Of a stretch of DNA of 64,000 nt, positions 19,948 to 29,178 are shown piece after piece; the first letter of the stretch is position 1; every line of letters begins with the position of its first letter. A program made the position numbers and the translations under genes. The notes under the pieces are model-generated. The model did not search any database. It was not told the origin of the DNA and was given only the letters and a program-made list of their open reading frames with translations. Source of the stretch: Opitutia bacterium (lineage in GTDB: Bacteria; Verrucomicrobiota; Verrucomicrobiia; Opitutales; Opitutaceae); contig CANGHW010000007.1 of assembly GCA_947453695.1 (NCBI GenBank), positions 30,152 to 94,151 of the forward strand, given 5' to 3'.

Positions 19948-21222
19948 CTACTTGGTGAAGAGTTCGGGGTGCTCGGCTTTCCAGCGCATCGCCATGAGGA
20001 CACGGGTGCGGCCGCTGGGATGGTCGAAGAAGATGATTTCCTCGAGCGGGCCGGGGGCGAGCTTGCGGTATTCGCCCAGTTTCAGCGCGGTGGTGGCGAA
20101 GCCGTCGGGCTCGCGGGCGGCGTTGAGGCCGAAGAGGTCGGCTTCGGATTCCTGGAGGCGGATGATGCTCTTGGTGACCGGAGTGGTCGCGAAAAAATAA
20201 ACCGCGAGGAGGCCGGTGAGGAGCGGGAGGCCGGCGGGATCGTCGAGTCCGCGGAGTCCCCAGGCGGCACCGTAGCGGCGCAAGACGAAGCCGATGGACC
20301 AAGCGGTGAAGGCGAAGCCCGCGGCGATCACGAGGCCGAAGAAGATCGCCATCTTGTAGGTGTGGTTGAGCACGTAGTGGCCCATCTCGTGGGCCATGAC
20401 GGCGCGGATCTCGGCGGGCGTGCAGCGATTGAGGAGGTTGTCGTTGAGGGCGATGCGGGTGGTGCCGAGAGCGCCGCTGACGTTGGCGCTGATGCGCTTG
20501 GTTTGTTTCGAGGCGTCGAATTGCCACACGTTCTCCGCGGGGATGCCGTTGGCGCGGGCGAGGGAGAGGATCGGCTCGCGGAGGGAGGCGTCGGCGAGGG
20601 GGCGATAGGAATTGAAGAGCGGGGCGAGAAAAACGGGCGAGATCGCCATGAGGACGACGAGGAGGAACGGGGTGGCGAGGGCGGCGCGGGACCACCACAC
20701 GAGCGGCCAACGGCGGAGGACGGCATAGAGGAGGACGAGCAACGGCGTGGTCATCACGGCGCCGGCGATCTGGCCGACGAGCCAGTCGCGGGCCCAGCCG
20801 CCGAGGGTGTGATTGGACAGGCCGTAGGTGTGTTCGCGGACGTAGCCCTCGTAGTAGTCGAGCGGGAGCCTGATCACGGCGTCGAGGGCGAGTAGCACGA
20901 GCACGCAGGCGGCGACCTGAAGAATGCGTTTTTTGAAAACGCGCTCGGCCCAATTGCGAATGCGCGCGGCGAGACCGGTGACGAGGAGCAGGCCGGCGGC
21001 GACGAGGGCCGCGACGAGGTTCCAGAGGAGAAGCCAATAGGTGCCCTCGAAGTAGGCGTCGGAGCGGGCGCGGGCTTCGGCGGGGAGTGTGGCGAGGAGT
21101 TTCTCAGTCTCGGCGACGGCGTCGAAGGCCGGGGCGGCGGCGTGAGCGGAGAGCGGCGCGAGCAGGGCGGCGAGGGCGAGGGAGAGGAGCAGAAGGACCG
21201 GGCGGCGACGGAGACGGAGCAT
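19948..21222 (-). CDS. M48 family (Ste24/HtpX-like) zinc metalloprotease
   Basis: A 424-aa membrane metallopeptidase. After a signal-like first helix (residues 8-28) there are several TM helices, the usual Ste24 layout. The zinc motif is H278-E279-M-G-H282 in VMAHEMGHYVLNH, and the third ligand is the glutamate in RLQESEADLFGLN. The C-terminus has PLEEIIFFDHPSG(R/-)RV and AMRWKAEHP, typical of CAAX-prenyl-protease-like M48 enzymes. In bacteria such proteins act in membrane protein quality control, and prenylation is not implied. It may be co-transcribed with the NamZ-like gene upstream (103 bp gap). Confidence 0.93.
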   Translation of the reverse strand: MLRLRRRPVLLLLSLALAALLAPLSAHAAAPAFDAVAETEKLLATLPAEARARSDAYFEGTYWLLLWNLVAALVAAGLLLVTGLAARIRNWAERVFKKRILQVAACVLVLLALDAVIRLPLDYYEGYVREHTYGLSNHTLGGWARDWLVGQIAGAVMTTPLLVLLYAVLRRWPLVWWSRAALATPFLLVVLMAISPVFLAPLFNSYRPLADASLREPILSLARANGIPAENVWQFDASKQTKRISANVSGALGTTRIALNDNLLNRCTPAEIRAVMAHEMGHYVLNHTYKMAIFFGLVIAAGFAFTAWSIGFVLRRYGAAWGLRGLDDPAGLPLLTGLLAVYFFATTPVTKSIIRLQESEADLFGLNAAREPDGFATTALKLGEYRKLAPGPLEEIIFFDHPSGRTRVLMAMRWKAEHPELFTK

Positions 21223-21325
21223 ACGTGGAGGGTCGCGCTAATGGCCGGAATAAACAACGCCGGTGCGGATGGGCGGCGGATCGGCGGGGCGAGTGGCGCG
21301 GCCCCGAGGTGGAACGCGGTCGGTG

Positions 21326-22729
21326 TTAGCGGTAGAGCCAGTATTTTTGGCTCTGTTGCTGGTAGATGCGGGACTGCTCGCGCCACTGTTTCAGCCAGGA
21401 TTCGACGTCGACGTTGCGGCCTTTGGCGACGAGGTCGTCGTAGAAGGCGCGGGAGCCGAGGAGGTGGAGGAAGAGGCTGCGTTGCGCGACGGTGGCGTTG
21501 GCGAACGGGTTCTTTGGCTCTAGTTTGCAAGCGAGGCGCATGAGGTGGAAATTGAGCTCGGTGGGGCGCCAGGCGTCGTAGTCGCGGATCTCGATGAAGA
21601 GGCCGGTGCCGGCCCCGCCCTTGGAATTGGGCGCGCTGACGCGGCGGAAATCGATGCCGGGGAGATTGAGGGCGCGAAGCTCCTTTTCGTAGACGTCGAT
21701 TTTCGTCGTGAGATGGAGAATGCCGCGGAAGGCGTATTGGGAGCCGACGCCGTGCTTGAAGCCGCCGAGTTCGCAGCCGAGGCCCGTCATGGGGTAGCCT
21801 TTGACAGTTTCGAAATCGGTGATGAGCGGGGAGGTGGCGATCCAGGTGAGGCCGGTCTCGCTCCAGCGCATGGCGCGCGTCCAGCCGCGCATGGGGATGA
21901 CGGTTAGCTTACCGCGGGCGCGTTGGGCGTCGGTGAGGGAGTAGGGGCCGGTGGGCTCGGGGGCGTCCTTCGTCATGCGGGCGAGTTCGCCCATGGTGAG
22001 GCCGTGGACGTAGGGCACACGGAAGGCGCCGACGTAGCTCATCTGGTTGGCGTCCATGGGCGGGCCGTCGGCCTTAAGTCCGCCGAGGGGATTGGGCCGG
22101 TCGAGGACGATGACCTCGACGTTGTTTTCGAAGCAGGCGGAGAGGGCGTTCTTCATCGCGCTGATGAAGGTGTAGCTGCGCGTGCCGATGTCCTGGAGAT
22201 CGATGACGAGGGCATCGAGGTCCTTGAGTTGGGCCTTGGTGGGCTTGCGGGTCTTGCCGTCGTAGAGGGAGCGGACGGGGAGGCCGGTGCGTTTGTCGGT
22301 GTAGTCGGTGTAGTTCTTGCCGGCGGGGAATTCGCCATTGATGCCGTGTTCGACGGCGAAGAGGGCGACGAGTTTGACGCCGGGAGCGCGGCGCAGGACT
22401 TCGGTGGTGGGGACGCCGCGGCGGTTGACGCCGGCGGGGTGGGTGAGGAGGCCGAGGCGCTTGCCCTTCACGGCGGCGAAACCATCGGCTTCGAGGACAT
22501 CGATGCCGAGCATGACGGCGGGGAGGCGTTCGCCGTTGGGGCCGACGTTGAAGAGGGGATTCGGTGCGGCGGGCGCGGCGGCGGGCGGCGTGACGTTGGG
22601 GATGACGAAGCCGGTGGCGGCAGGCTTGGGCGCGGGGGGCTTGGTCGCGCTGCAGCCGAAGAGGCACAGCAACGGCACGAGCAGCGGGAGCAGAGGCTTG
22701 AGGAAGGAGAGGCGAATCGCGCCGGGCAT
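21326..22729 (-). CDS. namZ: NamZ-like exo-beta-N-acetylmuramidase, lipoprotein (DUF1343, GH171)
   Basis: A 467-aa lipoprotein with a lipobox ending at C26 (LCLFGC). The mature part is the DUF1343 domain, starting at LGIDVLEADGFAAVKGKR and including GLLTHPAGVNRRG, ALFAVEHGINGEF, DALVIDLQDIGTRSYTF and VIVLDRPNPLGG. In Bacillus subtilis NamZ (YbbC) this family removes terminal N-acetylmuramic acid from peptidoglycan fragments, and the GH171 family is built on it. A cell-wall turnover or recycling role at the outer membrane is likely. A Pro/Ala-rich linker (about 27-60) separates the lipid anchor from the domain. Confidence 0.88.
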   Translation of the reverse strand: MPGAIRLSFLKPLLPLLVPLLCLFGCSATKPPAPKPAATGFVIPNVTPPAAAPAAPNPLFNVGPNGERLPAVMLGIDVLEADGFAAVKGKRLGLLTHPAGVNRRGVPTTEVLRRAPGVKLVALFAVEHGINGEFPAGKNYTDYTDKRTGLPVRSLYDGKTRKPTKAQLKDLDALVIDLQDIGTRSYTFISAMKNALSACFENNVEVIVLDRPNPLGGLKADGPPMDANQMSYVGAFRVPYVHGLTMGELARMTKDAPEPTGPYSLTDAQRARGKLTVIPMRGWTRAMRWSETGLTWIATSPLITDFETVKGYPMTGLGCELGGFKHGVGSQYAFRGILHLTTKIDVYEKELRALNLPGIDFRRVSAPNSKGGAGTGLFIEIRDYDAWRPTELNFHLMRLACKLEPKNPFANATVAQRSLFLHLLGSRAFYDDLVAKGRNVDVESWLKQWREQSRIYQQQSQKYWLYR

Positions 22730-22821
22730 GATGTGGCTGCGAGAGATGCCGGTGCAGGGGCAGGCGGTCGAGCGGGAAGCGTGCGCTGGCGTGGAGAACG
22801 GCGAATTTACGGACCCTGCGT

Positions 22822-23739
22822 CTATCGTTTCGTTTCGGATTCCGCAGCCTGGAAGTAACCCGAATGCAGGTTCTTTTGAGCGTATTCCTTGATCCAGTTT
22901 GGCGTCTTGGGCTCCAGAACGATCGCCTCAAGTTCGGCCTTGGTGAATTTCTTGCGGCCAAACAGGAAACTCGCCTTTGCGGGAAATTCCTCGACGACGA
23001 ATTTTCTCCAATCGCCAGAAACCTCGAACTCCGTGTCGCGCAGCAGGGAATCAACGGCCATATCCCTTAGTCTGTGGTCTGCGTGTTTGTCCCGGGCAAT
23101 TGCCTTTAGTTCATTGGAATCGAAGCGATCGGATTGGAAGATTACGAAAATGGCATCGGGGAAATTCTTGAGAACATAATTTCTAATCTCAGGGGTTACG
23201 GCAAAGGTCTTGTCTTGGATGAGCCAGCGCAGGCCCAGCTCCGCGGTGCGTCTATGGTCTTTGTTTTGGAGCCAAAAAGCGTCGCTCGTGATTAATTCTG
23301 GATTGGCATGAAGCTCGTCTCTCCAGCGGGTATTCTGGATCTGATCTTCCTTCTGCTGCTTGTAGTATTGAGCATTTATTTCGATCTGGTGCTTCCGATC
23401 GGCCTCCGAGTGGTGGTAGGCCCATGCCGCCCAAACGATAGAAAGAAAAGCCGGTAGAGCGGCGAATAGAGAGGCAGGCGCATTAGCTTCCCGATTTAAG
23501 AATGAAACAAACGCTGCAGCGCAGGACAGAATGGATCCGGCGAGCAGGCCGATGATGGCAGGAACTAAACGCCCCATACCGAACCAGTCGCTTTGCGTCG
23601 TGGACGAGCCGAGTGCGAAAAGTAACCCAAACGCACCGCAGGCGACTGGCGCACCGAAAGCCGCAAGCCACCAATAGCCCTCACGTTTTGGAGATAGCGA
23701 ACACAGGGGCTGTTGCTGCGTCGCGTTTTCTGGTGTCAT
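22822..23739 (-). CDS. Orphan membrane protein with three N-terminal TM helices
   Basis: A 305-aa protein. Three hydrophobic helices (about residues 23-45, 55-80 and 86-107) are followed by a charged, probably cytoplasmic region of about 190 residues rich in K, E, D and R. That region has loosely repeated helical units (LKAIARDKHADHRLRDMAVD, and TKAELEAIVLEP, TPNWIKEYAQ), somewhat like HEAT-type repeats. No family is recognised. The DNA is visibly richer in A and T than both neighbours, suggesting a different origin. The ATG at 23739 is the first in frame. Confidence 0.7.
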   Translation of the reverse strand: MTPENATQQQPLCSLSPKREGYWWLAAFGAPVACGAFGLLFALGSSTTQSDWFGMGRLVPAIIGLLAGSILSCAAAFVSFLNREANAPASLFAALPAFLSIVWAAWAYHHSEADRKHQIEINAQYYKQQKEDQIQNTRWRDELHANPELITSDAFWLQNKDHRRTAELGLRWLIQDKTFAVTPEIRNYVLKNFPDAIFVIFQSDRFDSNELKAIARDKHADHRLRDMAVDSLLRDTEFEVSGDWRKFVVEEFPAKASFLFGRKKFTKAELEAIVLEPKTPNWIKEYAQKNLHSGYFQAAESETKR

Positions 23740-23842
23740 CGGAGCGGGCGAGAAGTCGTGGTGGTTAAGTTCTCAGTCGAAGAACCGGAAAGGATGGTGC
23801 AGATTTGAGCAAGGCGAGCGGGGCGTTTCCTGAGTCAAATTA

Positions 23843-25018
23843 TTATAGGTTGTTCCTCACTGCGGCGGTGAGCAACGCGGGCGCGGTGCGGAGGGCGTCG
23901 GCGAGCGGTAGGCCGGCGGGGGTGATGGCGTGGAGGGAAAGCGCGGCGGGGGTCGGCGCGCTGGCGGTGACGGCGCCGGCGAAAACGTGGACGGGTTTCC
24001 CGAGGGCGAGAGCGCGGGCGGCGACGGCGCCGGGGCCTTTGCCGGTGAGCGAGGTGTCGTCGAAGCGACCCTCGCCGGTGATCACGAGATCGGCGGCGGC
24101 GAGTTTGCGTTCGAGGTCGAGCCAGGCAGAGACGAGGTCGAAGCCGGGGAGGAGCTTGGCGTCGGCGGCGGCCATAAGGCCGAAGGAAATGCCGCCGGCG
24201 GCGCCGGCGCCGGGGGCGTCCATGAGAGTGTCGGGGCGGCCGGTGTGCGCGCAGAGGAGCAGGGCGAGGCGGGCGCTCTCGTGGTCGAGGCGGGCGAGGT
24301 CGGCGGGACGGAGGCCCTTCTGCGGGCCGTAGGTGGCGGCGGCGCCGCGCGGGCCGAGAAGGGGATTGGTAACGTCGCAGGCGATGCGGATGGGAGGAAG
24401 CGAGGTGGGGAGACGGCCGGAGAGACGGGTGATTTGCGGCCAGTGCGCCGGAATGGGGGATGAGACGACAGAGGAACCGGCGGAGTGAAACTGGAGGCCG
24501 AGGGCGGCGAGGGCGCCGAGGCCGAGTTCGCTGGTCGCGCTGCCACCGACGCCAAGGAGAATCGCAACGACCCCGGGGCGGGCGGCGGCGAGACGGATGA
24601 GTTCACCGGTGCCGAGCGTGGTGGTCTGCCAGGGGTCGCGTTGGTCGGGGGCGAGGAGGGCGAGGCCGGAGGCGGTGGCCATCTCCACGACCGCGACGGT
24701 CGGTGGAATGTCCAATGACCCATTACTAAGGTCCAATGACAGGAGCGTGCGGGCGGCGGCGGGGATGTTGTTGAGGGGGACGAAGCCGATGGTCGCGGAG
24801 GTGGTCGCGCCGCGGGGGCCGGTGACGGGGTGCGTTTCGACGGTGCCGCCGGCGGCGTGCGTGAGGATTTCGCAGAAGCCCTCGCCGCCGTCGGCGAGCG
24901 GGCAGAGGTCGAGCGTCCAGTCGGGGTGCGCGGCGCGGAGTGCGGCGGCGGTGAGTTCGCACGCGGCGGGCGCGGAGAGGGAGTCTTTGAATTTGTCGAA
25001 GGCGAGGAGGACGCGCAT
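23843..25018 (-). CDS. Glycerate kinase (GlxK/GarK type)
   Basis: A 391-aa cytoplasmic kinase that phosphorylates D-glycerate, normally to 2-phosphoglycerate, feeding glycolysis from glyoxylate, glucarate or serine breakdown. Signatures are FDKFKDSLSA at the N-terminus, CPLADGGEGF, GVGGSATSELGLGALAALG, NPLLGPRGAAATYGPQKG and ADLVITGEGRFDDTSLTGKG. The start at 25018 (MRVLLAFDKFKD) is the family start, whereas the longer open frame adds 45 basic, unrelated residues. It lies 65 bp after a TonB receptor gene in the same direction, so the two may be co-expressed. Confidence 0.95.
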   Translation of the reverse strand: MRVLLAFDKFKDSLSAPAACELTAAALRAAHPDWTLDLCPLADGGEGFCEILTHAAGGTVETHPVTGPRGATTSATIGFVPLNNIPAAARTLLSLDLSNGSLDIPPTVAVVEMATASGLALLAPDQRDPWQTTTLGTGELIRLAAARPGVVAILLGVGGSATSELGLGALAALGLQFHSAGSSVVSSPIPAHWPQITRLSGRLPTSLPPIRIACDVTNPLLGPRGAAATYGPQKGLRPADLARLDHESARLALLLCAHTGRPDTLMDAPGAGAAGGISFGLMAAADAKLLPGFDLVSAWLDLERKLAAADLVITGEGRFDDTSLTGKGPGAVAARALALGKPVHVFAGAVTASAPTPAALSLHAITPAGLPLADALRTAPALLTAAVRNNL

Positions 25019-25083
25019 GGAGCGAGGAGCGGGGGATTGCCGCGTCGTCGTCAGGTTCGCGCAACGACAAAACGTAAACGGAA

Positions 25084-28000
25084 TCAGAAGCCGCCGGTGA
25101 CGCCGGCGGTGTAGGTGAAGCCGAGGTTGTTCGCGATGGCGAAGCGGCTCCATTCAGGGGCGCCGTCGACGACGCGGTAGCGGGTTTTCTGGGCGTTGGT
25201 GACGTTGCGGCCGGAGACGAAGAGGCGCGCCCAGCGGGTGACGCTGTATTCGACGCTGAAGTCGACGGTGGTGTAGGGCGGGTAGTAGATGTCGCCGCGC
25301 ACGAGGGGATTGGTGGCGGAGGCGGCGATGTCGCTGCGCTGGCGGTAGACGCGGCCGTTGCGGATGACGCCGACGGTGGCGCCGAGCTTGCCGCGGTTGT
25401 AGCGGACGGAACTCTTGAACTGGTTCTCGTAGTAGTTCTGGAAATCGCCGCTGATGTTGCCGGCGGTGTAGTTGAAACGGGCGAGGTGGTTGTGGTTGAA
25501 GCTGCCGGTGAAGTTGAAGCCCTTGGCGAAGCCGGGGAGCCAGCGGTCGAGCGGCTGGCGGATGGAGAGTTCCTCGCCGTTTACCTGGCCGATGCCCTGA
25601 TTGATCCACGTGGTGCTCTGGAAATTCAGGAACGACGGCTCGAGGTCGAGGGCGGCGAGTTTTTCGGGGGTGTCGAGGAGGATGAGCTGCTGGACCTGAA
25701 CGTTTTTGATGTCCTTGACGAAACCGCCGAGGCTGAGGACGCCGCCTTGGGCGGTGTAGTATTCGACGTGGGCCTCGTAGTTGTTGGCGGTCCAAGGCTT
25801 GAGCGCCGGGTTGGGGCGGTTGGCGGTGCCGACGGCGATGCCGGCGTAGGTGCCGGTGGTGACAGGGTTGTAGTCGAGGGCGGTGCTCGGGATGATGGCG
25901 CGGCCGAAGCGGTTTTTGGCCTGGGTCTTGGCCCAGCCGACGCGGAGGAGGAGGTTTTCGCGGAGGCTGTAGTTGAGCTGGAGGCTGGGGAAGTAGCCGT
26001 CGTTGTGGCCGGTGCCGCGGGCGCCCTTGCGAATGTAGCGAAGCTGGTTGCCGGCGAGGCTTTGGTCGACGAGGCCGCGGCTGGTGACGTAGCGGGCACC
26101 GCGGTCGAGGCTGCCGCGAGCCTCGGCGTCGGCGCGCTCATAACGGATGCCGCCGGAGTAAGTGAGGCGGTGGCGGAACAGGGCGCCGCTCACCTCGAAC
26201 CACGGAGCGGTGGTGCGCTCGCTGACCTCGTAGGGCTCGGTGGTGGAGAAGCGGTAGGACTCGGCGTCGCGGTATTGGAACCAGTCCGGGTGCTGCTGGT
26301 AGAGGGCGTAGAGCCGGCGCATACTGGTGCGGGTGACAGCGGGGAAGTCGTAGTAGGTGTCGCGCTCGGGGAGGACGTTGACGGCGGCGATCTGGCCGGC
26401 GTGGTCATCGGCGGTGCCGGCGATGTGGTCGGCGCCGACGAAGGTCCAGAGGTAGGAGTCGTAGCGCTGCACGTTGCGGAAGAGTTCGTCGTAGTCGTAG
26501 CCGAGGCGAAGAGAGACAGGGTGATCGGCGACGGTGAACGTGCGTTTGGCGCGGAGGCGGAGAGCGGCGACGGACTCAGTGGTCTTGCCGGGGCGGGAGA
26601 CGGCGCCACCGATGGTCATGGAAGCGGGGTCCTGCCAGTTGACCTCGGGGCCGGCGGCGGCGGGAATGGAGCCGCTTGCGGCGGTGTAGCCGAGGGACTT
26701 GATCGTGCGGGCGTTGAACGCGGAGCCGTTGTCGAGGAGGTTGAGGGTGATGAGCTGTTTCGAGGCGGTGCCGGTGCCGAGGCCGGTGAGCGGCAGGGTG
26801 GAGCCGGTGAGGGTGTTGCTGCCGAAGAAGCCGTCGTCGGTGTCGCGGAAAAGGTGACGGGACATCGAGAGCGAGCCGGCGGCGTTGAGCTGCCAGTCGC
26901 CGCGACGCCACTCGCCGTCGAGGGCGTTGGTGAACGTGTCCTTGGTGCCGTTGCGCCAGGCCTCGCGGAGGTCATAGCGGATGGAGCCGGCGCCGAGGTT
27001 GCCGTAGACGGAGTGCTGGTCGTTGGTGCCGGGGGCGCCGAGCGGGGCGTCGAGGACGGCGGCGGTGACGGCGGTGCTTTGGGAGCCGGTGTTCCAAGTG
27101 AAACGGATGTCGTCGCCAGCGCGCTCCTGATAGCGACCGCCGCTGACGGAGTAGGAGACCTTGAGTTCGCGGGTGGGCTTCCAGTCGAATTTGGCGGAGG
27201 CGCTGTCGGTGATGTCCTGCTTGGGGTTGTCGTGGAGGCCCTCGGTGGTGGGCTGGGGATTATAGGCGCTGACGGTGGTGAGGGGTTTGCCGGCGGCGAT
27301 CCGGGCGCGGGCGGCGGCGGCTTGATCGGCGGTGCCGAAGTTCACCGAAGGAAACGACCAGTGGACGCGGGCGAGGACGTCGTTGTGGTTAAACGTGAGG
27401 GCGTATCCGAAGGTTTTGGAAACGGGGTCGGTCCAAGTAAGCTTGAGATTGGGGCGCCAGCCGGGGACGCGGGTGTCGCGGATGCCGGCGCGGGAGCCGA
27501 GGGCGAACGATTCGTGGTCGGTGGTGAAGAGGGCGTTGTAGGTGAAGCGGGCGCGGCTCGTCTCGAAGGCGGAGCGGCGGATCATGTTGATGGAGCCGCC
27601 GATGGCGTTGGCGCTGTCCTCGGGCGTGCGGAGCAGGCGGACCTCGACGCGGGAGACGTCGGCGGAGGACGAGCCCATCATCTCGAAATTGCGGTCGCGA
27701 TTACCGGTGCCGAGAGTGGACGTGGAGGCGGAGGCGGTGGGCATGCCGTCGAAGCGGATCTCGGTGTTGGTGGCGTCGAAGCCGCGCACGCTGACGCCGA
27801 CGATGTTATTGGCGAAATACTCCACGCTGACGCCGGGGAGCCATTTCATGAGTTCGCCGGGATTGGAGTCGGGGATCGTGCCGAACTGGTCGGCGGAGAC
27901 GACGCTCTTCTGGCCGAGGGCGACGCGCTGCTCGTTGACGGCGATGGCGGCGGCGTCGGTCTCCTTTTTCGACTGCACGGTGAACGCGTCCATCTTCACG

Positions 28001-28362
28001 GTGGCGCCGGGCGCATCGGGGCGGACGGGGCCGCCGAGCACGAAATCCTGCGGCGTGGTCCGGCCGGCGATGACCGTGACCGGCACGGTCTGTTCGGTGA
28101 AACCGGCGAAGCGCACGCGCACGGTGGCGGGGCCGGCGGGCACGCCGGTGAGGCGGAACGTGCCGCTCTCGTCGGTGAGGGCGACGAGGTCGGTGCCCGC
28201 GAGAGAGACGCGAGCGTTGTTGAGGTAGTCGCCAGAGGCGGCGTTTTGCACGCGGCCCTCAATGCTGCCGGTGGCGGCCGGGGGCGTCTGGGCGGAGGCG
28301 AGAGCGGCGAAGCAGCAGGACAGGCAGAAGCAGAGACGCAGGAGCGGACGGAGGAGGGGCAT
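25084..28362 (-). CDS. TonB-dependent receptor with carboxypeptidase-regulatory-like N-terminus
   Basis: A 1092-aa outer-membrane receptor. After the signal peptide (cleavage near ALASAQ, residue about 25) comes a CarboxypepD_reg-like Ig domain (about 32-110: GSIEGRVQNAASGDYLNNA). A plug domain follows from about residue 155 (VVSADQFGTIPDSNPGELM, LPGVSVEY, then INMIRRSAF near 275). The rest is a long beta-barrel ending in aromatic F (VTGGF), as expected for Bam-dependent insertion. It should import a bulky substrate with TonB/ExbBD energy, and the ligand cannot be told. Its downstream neighbour is glycerate kinase. Confidence 0.93.
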   Translation of the reverse strand: MPLLRPLLRLCFCLSCCFAALASAQTPPAATGSIEGRVQNAASGDYLNNARVSLAGTDLVALTDESGTFRLTGVPAGPATVRVRFAGFTEQTVPVTVIAGRTTPQDFVLGGPVRPDAPGATVKMDAFTVQSKKETDAAAIAVNEQRVALGQKSVVSADQFGTIPDSNPGELMKWLPGVSVEYFANNIVGVSVRGFDATNTEIRFDGMPTASASTSTLGTGNRDRNFEMMGSSSADVSRVEVRLLRTPEDSANAIGGSINMIRRSAFETSRARFTYNALFTTDHESFALGSRAGIRDTRVPGWRPNLKLTWTDPVSKTFGYALTFNHNDVLARVHWSFPSVNFGTADQAAAARARIAAGKPLTTVSAYNPQPTTEGLHDNPKQDITDSASAKFDWKPTRELKVSYSVSGGRYQERAGDDIRFTWNTGSQSTAVTAAVLDAPLGAPGTNDQHSVYGNLGAGSIRYDLREAWRNGTKDTFTNALDGEWRRGDWQLNAAGSLSMSRHLFRDTDDGFFGSNTLTGSTLPLTGLGTGTASKQLITLNLLDNGSAFNARTIKSLGYTAASGSIPAAAGPEVNWQDPASMTIGGAVSRPGKTTESVAALRLRAKRTFTVADHPVSLRLGYDYDELFRNVQRYDSYLWTFVGADHIAGTADDHAGQIAAVNVLPERDTYYDFPAVTRTSMRRLYALYQQHPDWFQYRDAESYRFSTTEPYEVSERTTAPWFEVSGALFRHRLTYSGGIRYERADAEARGSLDRGARYVTSRGLVDQSLAGNQLRYIRKGARGTGHNDGYFPSLQLNYSLRENLLLRVGWAKTQAKNRFGRAIIPSTALDYNPVTTGTYAGIAVGTANRPNPALKPWTANNYEAHVEYYTAQGGVLSLGGFVKDIKNVQVQQLILLDTPEKLAALDLEPSFLNFQSTTWINQGIGQVNGEELSIRQPLDRWLPGFAKGFNFTGSFNHNHLARFNYTAGNISGDFQNYYENQFKSSVRYNRGKLGATVGVIRNGRVYRQRSDIAASATNPLVRGDIYYPPYTTVDFSVEYSVTRWARLFVSGRNVTNAQKTRYRVVDGAPEWSRFAIANNLGFTYTAGVTGGF

Positions 28363-28507
28363 GGGGCGGGGTGGTTCGGAAGGGGACGCCGGGGGGAGAC
28401 GAGCCGGATTGGCCGGAGCGGAGCCGAACGGGGTTCGGCGCCGACGGCAAAGGGGAAAGTGGTGCGGGGCGCGAAGTGGCGAAGCGCGCGTGCCCCGAGA
28501 CCCGGAC

Positions 28508-28750
28508 CTAGGCCGGACCGACGTAGGCGAAGCGCGGCACGCGCTGGCCGTTTACCTCGACGGTTTCGATGAACATAGCCTGGGGGCGGATCCAGTAACC
28601 GTGATCGCCGTAGAGCATTTGGTAGACAACGAGGACCTCTTGGGTCTCGGAGTGGCGCGCGAGGTGATGCACACGATACGGGTTGCCCTTGTAGTGGCGG
28701 TAGAGGCCGGTCCGGGGTTCGGACGGGAGGGGCGGAAGCGGAGCGGACAT
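28508..28750 (-). CDS. DUF1653 domain protein
   Basis: An 80-aa protein consisting of one DUF1653 domain: TGLYRHYKGNPYRVHHLARH, ETQEVLVVYQMLYGDHGYW (with the LYGD signature) and IRPQAMFIETVEVNG. The fold is small and beta-rich, and its function is unknown. The ATG at 28750 is 2 bp after the vapC stop, so it is almost certainly translated from the vapBC transcript. Upstream in-frame codons run antisense-like through vapC and are not used. Confidence 0.85.
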   Translation of the reverse strand: MSAPLPPLPSEPRTGLYRHYKGNPYRVHHLARHSETQEVLVVYQMLYGDHGYWIRPQAMFIETVEVNGQRVPRFAYVGPA

Positions 28751-28752
28751 AA

Positions 28753-29175
28753 TCAGGGGGTTTCCGGCGGACCGACGTGCGTGATCTTCAGCTTGGGAAA
28801 GTAGTGCCGGTAGAAGCCGCGGTCGCGGGTAATAAGTTCGTCGGCGTGATAGAAGGCGTGGGCGGCGACGAGAAAATCGGCGACCACGCGATGGCGGGGC
28901 TTGGCGGAGAGCTTGCGGTATTCGAGGAAAATGCGACCGGCGAGATGGAGGTCGCGCCAACCGAACGATGAGAGGCGGATCTGCATGCGCTTAAGCGTGG
29001 CCTCGGTATCCTCCGCCGTGGAGAAATAGAGCGACGTCTCGGCCGCCACGACCGGGCAAATGATTAGGGCGCCGCGAGTGAGCGCGGCGTTGAGCGCCTC
29101 GACTGCATAGGGCGTGTGCTCGGACGACTGGCCGAGGACGTCGATGAGGATATTGGAGTCGAGTGCGATGGCCAT
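28753..29175 (-). CDS. vapC: PIN-domain ribonuclease toxin (VapC family)
   Basis: A 140-aa type II toxin of the PIN RNase family, which cleaves tRNA or rRNA. The four-acid active site is readable: D6 (ALDSNILID), E46 (VAAETSLYF), D100 (VVADFLVAAHA) and D118 (LITRDRGFY). The cognate antitoxin lies 3 bp upstream. The toxin is in turn 2 bp from a DUF1653 gene, a three-gene cassette. Confidence 0.9.
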   Translation of the reverse strand: MAIALDSNILIDVLGQSSEHTPYAVEALNAALTRGALIICPVVAAETSLYFSTAEDTEATLKRMQIRLSSFGWRDLHLAGRIFLEYRKLSAKPRHRVVADFLVAAHAFYHADELITRDRGFYRHYFPKLKITHVGPPETP

Positions 29176-29178
29176 GGC

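Noticed and set aside
25486..28572. A 1028-codon open frame antisense to the first TonB receptor
   Set aside because: Its composition (mostly G, A, V, E, D) mirrors the reverse strand of a GC-rich gene. The receptor on the other strand has clear domains and a signal peptide.
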